A stretch of DNA of 64,000 nt from Scolanthus callimorphus (taxonomy: Eukaryota > Cnidaria > Anthozoa > Actiniaria > Edwardsiidae): contig CM066916.1 of NCBI GenBank assembly GCA_033964015.1, forward strand, positions 16,160,501 through 16,224,500, in the 5' to 3' direction. Position 1 is the stretch's first letter, and the number at the start of each line of letters is the position of its first letter. The position numbers and the translations under genes were made by a program. This document shows positions 35,001 to 47,000 of this stretch, one piece after another. Below the pieces are notes generated by a model. The model worked only from the letters and a program-made list of their open reading frames with translations. It searched no databases and had not been told where the DNA came from.

Positions 35001-38000
35001 GCATTGGTTTCATGCTCTACTTTTTTTTTTTTAAATATCAGTACCTGCGAATAGTAGGTGATATGTAATTATGGTAAAGTGTTTGAACTCCATTTCCGTC
35101 GCGTTTGCGACTTTCAGATGGCTTCTTTTACCGACATGAATGACAGAACAGATTTTGGGTCTTTAAAAAGTGGACGCTTAATAAAGGATGGCCACTTAAT
35201 AGGTGACCGTCGTGTTTGCAATTGGTTTGCTTTCTCATTGGCTGCTTATTTCTATCAACCAATCAAATTGCGAACTAATTACAAGCAAGGAATTACTAGC
35301 CAATTGGTTCGGCTCCTGATTGGCTGGGCTGGAAACCATTCAGCAGTAAGTTGTAATTACTCTTGTTTCTGATTGGCTAGTGATTGCACAATTGCGTTTA
35401 CTTTCACGATGGTCATCTGAAATCTGCTCTAATAGAGGTATCACTCTATTTCATATTCATCTTCACAATGTAATCAGGAGGCGAAGTAAGTCAATGGCGC
35501 GGTTTTTTTGTTCGATATTTGATTGGCTGAAAGATGAAAAACGTTGCTCTCGACCAATAGAAACACTGACTTAACGCAAGTCTGATTTACGTTCGACGGT
35601 CATCTGAAATCGGCTCTATTACAGTAGAATAGACGCAACGTCTCGATTCAAGTATGCTGCTACTTCTCACCATTATGTTGTCGGGACGATCAGTTGGTAC
35701 ATAGCATCATATGAATCATATGAGTGGTATTTGGTGGTGAGCAACTACGTACCTAACTACATGTGTTTCCGTCAAATAACAGATCACCCTTCTCAAGCTT
35801 GGCATTATCATTACTAACCCTTGGGGATGAGGTCTCGATGTACACGTAATGACCTATGAACACAAGCAAACAGGGTACAGTAGCAATTGTGACGTTCCTA
35901 GGATAGTTCCGAAAGCTTTTGAAGGCGTACCACAGGCTTCCCCATCTACTGATTTGTGTGAATAATTTACGTTCAAATAAGGAGAATGTATGGACACGTA
36001 AATCACGAAACAAGTACGATGGAACTTTCAAATCACAAATATAGAATCGAGAGGACTCAAATCCCTAAACTTCTCGCATATCCATCGTACTTTTCTCGTG
36101 ACTTACATGTCTGTGAATTCTTCATGTGAAGCCTATGGGCGCACATGCATTAATGAGTCTTGCATAAAATTTCGAAAGTTAAAATCACCCACTAGAAATC
36201 GTTTGAACATGGTGGCAAGTAGTGTTCACGAAAGTTAAAGTAATATTGGCTTCTCTGTAATTCACTGAGGGCATTCTATTCTGTAAACCTGGCAACGCCC
36301 ATGATTGTAGAAGAGACTGTGAGATTTGTTATTTTTCACGTTTAAAAACAAAGTTGTCTTGAAGACGGGTCAGAGGCCGCTTAAACACTTGACAAGATTT
36401 CCAGAGCTTTGTCACGAGTTTGGTAACACAATAGATTAACCGCTTAGATGCAGCATCATTACTGTCGATGATGCCCGTTGTTTCTTACCCTTGCCGCCAT
36501 GGCCTGTGGCCGGGCCAGTTCCGCTACTTGGCGTCGATCCACTTCGTCTTGACCAGTCAAACTTGTCCGATTTCAGGTTGACAAATCCACACATGTCCTT
36601 GTCGAAATTGCAACTGAAGGCTGTTCGCAGATAAAGAAATACAATAGGGAGACAAAACAAAAATTGGACATTTCATGAGGAAAACTCACGAGATTCTTTA
36701 TTTTATATTTAGTAGCTTCTCATGGCACGGAGGAAGGAAAGAGAAGCCATGCGTTTCGATAAATGGTTTGTCACGTTTAAATTGTAAAATGCAACAACAG
36801 CGACAGTTTATTCAATCAAAAAGGGGAAATAATGGCACAGAGCTCAAACCCGCAAATAGCAAAGCTAACTAGTTTCATTATTTGTTTGTTATTAATTTCT
36901 TACAAATTGCGCTGCTAAGTTAGAGGGGAAACAATTTGTCAAGGATATGTTTGCAAAATCATATATGTATAGCAACCTGGCAACAATTTCGAGGACACCA
37001 ATATAATAATCTTCTGCTTTGAATTTAATAAACCTCTTAACGTGAGATTTAAATTGTTTCCTATTTTCGTTGCGCATGTTTACTGCCAAACTAGTCCAGA
37101 TATTTGCGCCAGATCCTGAGAAGGAGTGTTTTTTGAATTTGGAGTCTTGATTGTTTAAGGAGAGAAGCTCCCGGAGAATACAAATAAAGTATGTATTATG
37201 GTATTGGCCGATTTATTGGTTACTTATTGTAGACCTACCTCCAACTGGTGGAGCTTGAGTGGTCGGGGCAGGCGTGTTGCCACCAAAAAAGGGATTATAA
37301 GCAATTATTGGATGAGGTTTTTGTGATTTCCAGAATAAACAATGTCGAGACAAACAATGTCGAGACAAGTGGAATCAGGCGAGGCCGTGAGAATCCGTGG
37401 CAAAAATCGGCAATTCCGCTTTTCTGATTTTTTTCCTCTTTGATCTCAGCAAATTGCCCCATTTCTCGATTTTAAAGATTTTTCTTCAGCCAAAACCCGA
37501 AATATCCCCAACATTTTCCGGAAATTTTCTAAAATCCTGAATGCTGAGATATCCCCACTCTTTTGAAAAAATCTACCCGACATTTTTTGGTTTCACGAAA
37601 CACACCAAAAATTCGAAAATTCCCCTACGAAATTCGATTTTCTTACTGGAAAATCACTGGAAAAATCTCCCACTCTTTTTTTCTTAAACAATGTGCCGTT
37701 TTCCGGCAATTCTAGGCGCCTTGATTTCTGAATTTCTAACTCGAAAAATGAAATGAAAATCAGGAAAATATACCCCTTATTTCAAAGTTTACCAAGAACA
37801 AATTGTCGAATTAAGTCCCCATTGTTTCGAAAAAGATATATGGGTATTAATGCGTTTTGCGACACAGAACAATGGATACACTTGGTACACGTGATGCACC
37901 TGAAACAGCCGTCCCCTATCATCCCTAGGAGTGTATCTGCCTCAAGAGCATTGTTACAAACGCTGTAACTGTAGCACTCCATATGGCCATTTCCTGCTGA

Positions 38001-41000
38001 TGTGTCATATTATTTCAGTAAAGGTTGCACCATGAGAACTGTTTGTTGTTGCCCGCGAAGCGTCATGATTCATGGACACTGGGTTTTAAATAGCTATATT
38101 TATCACCCTGCTTATACCAAATGATTCTACAATATGTAGACTACATAGCTCGCAAACACATTTTGCACTGGAAAAGTTTCTCGCGACGCACCGCGGGCTA
38201 CAATAATAGGCAGTTGTGACGGTGCCAACCTTTTCTGCAATAGGTGTATGTATTATGCGTAGGACACAACACCAGACGGCAAATGCACCGAGCCTGACAG
38301 GATGTTGGCTAATGGGCTAGAGGGGACACTGTATATAACTTACTACAATGTGCACAATAAGGGAATGGCTATATGGGGTTCTACTGATCCAGTGTTTGTA
38401 ACAATGTTCTTGAGGCAGATACTAACGGGGTGGCGTAGCAGGTGTATCCTACTCTGTGTCGCAAAACGGAAAATACCCACAGTCTTTATTTGGAAAAAAG
38501 GGGGACTTAATTCGACAATTTAAGTTATTGGTAAACTTGGAAATAAGGGGCACATTTTCCTGATTTTCTTTTCATTTTTCAAATTGAAAATTCAGAAATC
38601 AAGGCGCCTAGAATTGCCGGAAAACGGCATATTGTTTAAGAAAAAGAGTGGGAGATTTTTCCAGTGATTTTGCGGTAAAAAAAATCGAATTTCCTAGGGG
38701 AATTTTCGGATTTTTGTTGTGTTTCGTGAAACCAAAAAATGTCGGGTAGATTTTTTCAAAAGAGTGGGGGTATTCTCAGCATTCAGGATTTTAAAGCATT
38801 TCCGAAAAATGTTTGGGATATTTCGGGTTTTGGCTGAAGAAAAATCTTTAAAATCGAGAAATAGGAGCAATTTGCTGAGATCAAAGAGGAAAAAAAAATC
38901 AGGAAAGCGGAATTGCCGATTTTTGCCACGGATTCGTGAGGCTTAGCCTGATTCCACTTGGCGAGACATTGTTTATTCTGGAAATCACAAAAGCCGAATT
39001 CAATAATTGTTTTATTATACATTGATTCAGTAAAATACTTTTTTCTGTCAAGCAATTTCTTTTACACAAGCGCCTTGTTAAATAGGGAAAACAATCAAAG
39101 GCTCTAGTCCCATTATGCATTGCGCGCGTAGGATCAAGAATCAGCTAGCTGATTCTTCAAGAATCAGCATGCTGATCCTTGGAGACCCTCAAAGTGCGTG
39201 ATTCCCAAAGTAAAGCGAATCAAGCCAATCAGAATCGAAATAGTGAGTACAATGTATAATAACAGAATTAAATACATTTTATTACAATTCGAGCATGTTT
39301 CTGTGTTTGAGTGCTTATAGCATGAAGTCGACCTCATTTTGCAACTCGCGGCTTTAAGGAGGCTCGAAATAGTTTTGAATGATAGTGCACAAATTGAGTT
39401 AATTGCTGTTTATTTTCTTCTAGATCAACCTGATCCTCCGATATAATAATACTAATGACCTTTTGTTGTGCGAATACACAAACATCTTGTGACGAGAAAG
39501 TAGCCATAGCAGCAATACTGCAAACACCAGGGATCGGCCGAATTGGCTAAGGCTTTCTAAATATCTGAGGCAAATAAATTGAACACCAATTTTGAAATTT
39601 CACGCAAAAGTGATAGCAAAATTTTTGGTTTAGAATTGTTTAAATAAAGATAGTTAAATACATTAAACTATTACTCAATGATACCTCCTACTGTCCGCCA
39701 AGTTTGAAATCCGTCACGACGAATATTATGAAAGTTATGACCAAACTTATATTTACAGAAAATGCGCTTCAACTTTTGGTGGAGTCACCTTAATCTCGAT
39801 AGCATACAAACTATTACAAACATCCCCCCTTCGAATCCAAAATCAGCACCAACTTAACGGTTTAATCTGTACCTTTGCATGAATAATGATCGTTAACTTG
39901 TTGGGCATCAAGTGCACTGAGTCCTCTTCTTTGTCCAAGAGTCACCTGAAAGACGCCCTTTCTTAGAATGCTAACAAATTATACATCTAATAAAGAACTT
40001 GAATTTGAATAAAACATTTATCTTTCTTTGTTGCGTTTCGAGCACGGTACGGAATAACGGAGTCGATATTGTTGAAATATGTTGGCAGTAAAATATTAAA
40101 CATTGAATGAGTCGCCAAGATGAGCCGCTTGACCTTGAGCTCTTGGTAGAAATGTATTATTACTCGGGCCTACGCCCTCGGGGGAGACGCAAAGGTTAGG
40201 ATTCGAGATTTTTTCCAGTCCCAGACGCGGGTTCAAGTAGGGTTAAGTATCGCTGAAAACCTAGTTATAAGGATTCATGAGAATTTTCTCTAGAGCCAGA
40301 CGTGGGTTCAAGTGGCAGGTTGAAGTATGTCTGAAAACCTAATGAATTGTTGACAATTCTTAAAGGACCTGTGCGTGAACTCGAAGTCGTTCGATTCACG
40401 TATGGATTGTGTGACAAATAAAGGCCACCTAGATAAATCACCAAATCACTACGCCCTGAATTGTCAAATTTTCACTAGATATAGACAGAAGCCCAAGTCC
40501 ACGCAGTTATGCGTCTAGTTAAGTTAAGTCAATCCAAATTATCGGAATTTATTTCACAGCTTGTAGCGCCTACAGAAAACGGCGATAAGTAAACACCCAT
40601 CTCGATAGATAAAGAGAGCTGCGCTATTTGCTTCACGGAGGAAGCTACTGTACTCCAGCACAAAGAAAGCAGTAGAAAATCCTTTTTTTCAAAAACACTG
40701 ACTCCTGTTATATCGTTATGGCACCATTTACTGGAGGTGCCTACGTATCCCACTCAGGAATAGTAATTCTTCCTTCATCATGTAACGATGGCGCTGTGAT
40801 GCCTTTGTCACTAACCCCCGATTTCTTGGCCACAATGGTTGCCTGTCCGTTCTTAGAGAAGGCTCGCCCGCTATAGTGCATCACGCTTCCATAATCATAG
40901 GTAGTGTTGTGTGTGGTCAACTGGGCTACGCTGTGCTTACGGAAGTTACCTTCCTTTCCTGAAACCATGCATGATCAAAAATTGTCATAAGCTTTGAGAT

Positions 41001-44000
41001 CATTAACTTTGTAATTGATTTTTTTTCCTATACTACAAATCTTGCCTCACTGACAAGAGTAGCGATATCTTTGCTCACTGATAGCAGACCTTTTAATTCC
41101 CAGTAACACGTACAGCATCATCTGCTTACCTGATTGGATATTCTGGAACATGATGGTCACAAACTGATCTCTGTCAGGGCGGGACTGCTCGTGGTAGAAA
41201 CCAAGGGCGTGAGCTAGAAGCAAAGAGCAGAGTGAAACAAAAGAATGGTCTTGACTCGTAATAGCTATATCGGAACTTGGTGGTGATCGGGCGTTACAGT
41301 ATTGGAGAAAACGAATGTCGAGTTATGTATCAGGCAATTCCAGCGGTGACCATCACCCCCCCCCCCCCCCCCCCCCCCCCCCGGACACCGTGGGGCATTT
41401 GCACAGCAGTGCCTTCCCTGGGGTGGGGAATTTTGAAAATTTTGCTGGCCCCGGAGTCGGGAATTGTTTTTTCCCGGGGGAGGGAGGTGGGGAATTTTAG
41501 TTTTCTCATCTCAAGCGCGTCGGGTTTTGCGAACTACAACCCAGTTACAGAAAATAACGCCACATAAAATATAATGCAGAGCATGGCCCGTATACACCAC
41601 GTTTGTAGACTGTTTGCACATTTCACAGTTAACGTCTTCTATAGAGAAGAAACAGATTTCGCAATTTCGTCTCAGTGGAAAAACATAAAAATGAATTGAC
41701 ACTATAAACAGAGTTCCAATTTCGCAAAAAGTCAATTAACATAACTGCGAAATAGTTGCTCTGCAAATAGAATAAAGGTAAATTTCGCATTGAGAGATGC
41801 AGCTAAATGGCTACAACCGCGAATTGCCTAGGAATGTCACTTCTTTATTTATATTTTGTCTCACTTTCGAATGAATGAATGATATGTTTATTACTTCCCA
41901 CTCGCAGCTCTATATAGAAGAGACTGAATTACTGGGTTCTGGAAAGGGAAAAATACAAATATGGAACTACTTACAATATTTTACAGAAATAAAGTCATTG
42001 AGTCTATTAGTTTTGGCAACGTGACCCTTTGCGTGGCCCCCGATCGCAAGTTGTAATTTGAGGGAATGGCCACTGTCCTTGATTTAATAAGCTCAAACAC
42101 AGGGTTGCCAGGCTTTAGGTCATCGATGTATCGTTCACATAAGTTGTGCCTGCGGGCTTCTAACGAAGAAAGACTTGCCATGTCTAGCGCAATGGCATAG
42201 TCAGTTCCAGGGTATATGATATTCAGGGCACGTTTCTGAATTTTTTCGATTGACTGCGAAAGGTACTTCGGGAGATGAGAAAACACAACACAACCATACT
42301 CGACAACAGATCGTATCAGGGAGCAATATACGTGGACCAGATCTATTACGGTCAGGCCGCATTTCTTAAGTTGGCGAAGGGCATACAGCCGCTTGTTGGC
42401 TTTCCCAAGTATGAAGTCAATGTGTGTGTCCCAGGTCAGGTCGTGCGCAATATGTATTCCGAGAAATTTAAACGTGCGCACGCGCTCCACAACCGAGTTT
42501 CCGATGACGACGGGGCTCCACACACAACTATTATACTTGAGAAAGTCAACAACCATACATTTACATTTGCGAGGATTTAGCTGCATATGATATTCGCGCG
42601 CGTAGCTATCAATATCATTTACAAGAAAGTTTATAACTGGAGGCGAGTTCCTAGGTACAACTTCTAATATCGTTAGGTCATCGACAAACTTTACTCTTGG
42701 CATCCAAGATTTCATCAAGTCATTCACCATCACAGCAAAAAGTATCGGGCCAAGCTTGGTGCCTTGGGGAATTCCGCCATTCAGGAGTTGCGTAGAGGAG
42801 TAGACAGAGCCGATCCGGACAAATTGAGAGCGACCTTCCAGGAAGGCTGTGATCCATCTCAGGAGGCATGGATAGAGGTCGAAAGAGCGGAGTTTCTCTA
42901 GCAAGACTGCATGGTCGATCAAATCGAACCCTTTCTTAAAATCTGCGAAAAAGAGGAAACCCGAACAGCCTCCCTTGTCCAGTGCGTCCAACAGCCAATG
43001 CAAGATGTAGACAGCAGCGTCGATTGTTGACTTCCCAGCAACGGCGAATTGGTTAGGATCGAGCTTAGATAAGATATCCGGTAGGACTCTGACGAGCATA
43101 AACCCTTCGAAGATTTTGGCGATTTGGCAAGTAAGTGATATTGGCCTGATGTCATCTGCTACCGTTGCAGGTGGGCGTTGTTTGGGCAGAGGAGCCACGG
43201 CGGCACGCTTCAGCAACGGAGGCAGATACCCATCGCGCAAAGAAGCGTTAAAGATATCAGCCACAACCGGAGCCAGTTCAAAAGCAAATACCTTCCATAT
43301 GATGTTCGGGATGGAGTCAGGACCTGGCGCCTTTTTAACCTGTAAGGCGCATAGGGCGTTATAAGCCTCTCTTGGAGTTACAAGGAGATGGTCTGGGATT
43401 TCTCCTACGGGAATTCCTGTAACGTCAGATGGCGCCAGTGAAGCAAAGTCTGATGTTAGACTTACGAAAAAACAGTTAATGTTCTCACACAGGTCTTGAA
43501 CAGACTTAATTGATGACCCGTCAATCAGCTGAGAATACCACCGATCGTCACTGGCGGACACGCCCGACAAGCTCTTTATGTGCTTCCACCACTTATCTAC
43601 GCGCGTTTGCTTGAGACTCTTCACTTTTGAATTATAGAACGATCTTTTTGCCTTCCTTATCGCGCGCTGAACTTGGTTGCGCAATTGCTTGAATAAGTAA
43701 GACGTTTTCCCACCCTTACAAAAGGCATTCTGTCTCTTAGCAACCAGGGACTTTAACCTAGGTGTGATCCATGGTTTATCAGAATGATGGAGACGACTAG
43801 ACTTCAGTGGTAAGAAACGATCAATCGCAGTGGTCAGTACTTGGGAAAAATACTCGTACTTGTCTTTACATGATTTGATGGAATACAGCGGTTCCCATGA
43901 AAACGAGGTTATCCATTGGCCGAAGTCCCTGATCGCGCTGTCTCTTGTGTCACGTGACTCGATGACTCGTTTGGGACTACACTTCGGGGCAGGAGTGACA

Positions 44001-47000
44001 GGTTTCACGATAACTGCGTAGTGATCTGTGGTGCCGATCTTGGGAAGTTGTACTGGGGGCGACCAGACTTTCGGGGAGTTTGTCAGAATCCAGTCGAGGG
44101 TGCCAGTGTCTCGAGTCGGGACCTTAACTATCTGAGTTAAGCCACACCTACGGCGAAAAACAGCTGCCGAGATGTTAGTCGAGGTGGGGTTAAAATCGCC
44201 CACGACACAGGTTAAACAGTCAGGGTGGTTTCGCAAGTATACGTCAACTATAGACTGCACATGACTATACAATATCTCGTTGTCGTCGGCCGTAGCTCGA
44301 GGAGGGTGATAAATAACCCCTATTAGCACGGATGAGATAGGGCGTGGGAGTCTCCTAGGTCGTAACTGGAGCCAGAGTGTTTCAGAGACAGATCCACTAA
44401 GTTCGTACTCCGGTAGTCTCCTGCAGGGAATTGAGCAGTTGACGTAAACAGCGACTCCCCCAGCGTGGGTTGGACGATCCTTGCGAAGAAGCACGAAATC
44501 ACTAATATGGACTGAGGAGTCGGGAATGTGGTTAGAAAGCCATGTTTCGGTAACACAGACTACATCGGCCCAATTTTCCGCAGAAACACATGCGAGCTCG
44601 TCAACTTTAGGTGCAAGAGAACGTAAATTACACAATAAGATTGACGGAATCCTGGATGTTTGTGATTGTTCAGTAGAATGACTGCCACCGCGACGATAAC
44701 TCGGGGCCGGTGAGGTTTCCATGGGGACAGCGGAATGCAAATCTGAACCAGGACTGAAATTGGAGGCAATTTCCCTTGGGGTTGAAATGGGGCTTGAATT
44801 TTCTAATTGATCTTGAACTTCACTTGAGCTCCGGGATTTCTTTCCACCTCTTTTCCCTCTGTATCGGAAGATGGAAAGTTCCTTGAGTTGTCTAAAGCAA
44901 TGATCAGACATGTTCCCTCTGTAGCGGCGTAAATTAAATAGTTGACTCCTTGAGTACTGTTGTATTGTTGTTCCTAGAGCTTGGCGGTTATGCAAATGAA
45001 GTGATGAAAGCGAAGAAGAGTCAAAATGTATTCTGTGATCCTCTCGAGCACTCAAAGATGCAGTAGTGGGTCCAGGGTTGGTTGAAACATCGATAAAGAT
45101 CGTTATATCGGTTGGGGGGTCGTGTCCAGGAATAGCCAGCGCTATGAATCCATGCTTACAAGCTTTCTTCACCGGGAGCCGAGACTTGAAAAACGCTAAG
45201 GCGGTTTCTCGAACACAACGAGGACGCAATCCAGGTAGAATGAAAGCTGGATGTTCCTTGGTGGGTAACAGAAGCCTCACAGACAGTTTTGATGTCGAGA
45301 GATACCTGATGCTCAGACTCGAACACATTAAATATAGAGCTAGCTTCAATGTGGCCGCCATGTTTGGCGCCTTATGTGATTTCAGTGAAATGAGAACTCG
45401 TTCAAAGACGAGAAAACTAAAGTACATTTAAAAACGAATTGCAAATGCTCGGACAGTATAAATGGAGTTGAAGTTTTTGTTGTGAAGCTTTGTCACGCAG
45501 AGTTACCGTCTTTTTCTCGTCCCGGGGGTGGGGCATTTTTCCGCTTTTTGTGTTCCCCGCCGTGGGGTATTCTGCATTTTTGCTAGCCCGGGGGCGGGGA
45601 ATTTTCAGTTTTATTTTTAGAAATGACCAAAAGCCCGGGGGCGGGGGGGGGGGGGGGGGGGGGCATGGTCACCGCTGGAATTGACTGATACATTATTCAC
45701 AAAAAGCGCAAAACATAGCGCATATAAACTCGTCGTGACTTGGTTTCTTTTTCGTCTCGATCATATGTCTTTCCCCCGTCTCAAAAAGATAAAAACTAGT
45801 TAAGCAAAATAGGCTTTTGAGTGGCATGGGATATCCCACGCGTCACTTGTATTTCTTAGCATATTCAATAGGCTTAATAAATAAACACTAATGACAATTG
45901 TGGATAATCTAAGGTGTGCTGGAGAGCGAAACACAGACTCAAACTAACCTCGGATATTCCGAGTTTCAGGAGCCAACGAGAGCATGCTGAATTGGATGTC
46001 TGGTGGAGAATTGGTGGAGACTAAACTTGGATAATCAATTTGTACGTACCAAGCTCGTGTATGACGATTCCTTTGTACCAACAGCCTGGGGCAAGAGAGA
46101 GTTGCTGCGCTCATCCAGTCCTTCCCACGTACGACCAGCATCTAATCGATTACGTCAAGAGAGTGATTATACAAGACCAACTATCAAATGGTTTGGTTCG
46201 GAAAGCATAAGGGGCCCGATATATGACCGAGAAGATTGTACTGTAGCCCAACCTGCTGTTGGAAGCATATTCTTCGTGATTTATTGCAGTTAAATATTGG
46301 GGAGTCACAATTGGTGAGAACCTAGCAAGAACTGCATAAACGGCCTATAGTGGTTGAAATGTAGCCGTGGATCACTCCACCACACACCCGAAAGCATGCC
46401 GGGCGGGAATTTAGGCGCGAACTTCGTGAAGAGCATTCGTCTGATTCCTTCCTTACCCGCCTCCCTGGAAGATGGAGATGTACGCCTTGTCGCTGGCGGT
46501 TTTAAGTCTGAATCTGACGCATGTCTTGGCGGCGTACTCCGCAAAGGCGTCTCTGATGGCACCCATAGCACGAGAGGAGGAAGCTGTAAACAAGAAATCA
46601 AAGTCTGATTTTTTAAGCTCACTATAGAACCTTGTAGAAAAGCTTTGTGGGTTTGTTCAAGTTGAAATTTATGTTTTTAATACGGTGCACTATGCCTAAA
46701 GCTTGACTGCCACCACCGCCCCGTTTAGCCCAGGAAACAGCCGGTTCTATCATCAGGGGGGTAAATAAATATACGTTTTACTCAGGTGAAAAATATTTTT
46801 GCTGTGTTCTACTAATAGATTTCTGTTTAATTTCGCCTAAAATAATGTTGCTACAAGGCGCAAAATTACTAGTACGATTTTTTCTTAATTTCGAGGCATG
46901 ACAGACCGTAGTCTCATCAGATGGCTGTACGTCAAGGTGAAATGCCTCCAGAATTGAGCACAATTCACCTGAACTCATTCTAGAGAAAATGGAAAAAAAA

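Noticed and set aside
42275..45431. Plus-strand frames opposite the LINE ORF
   Set aside because: They are antisense shadows of a conserved reverse transcriptase frame, without their own splice or promoter signals.
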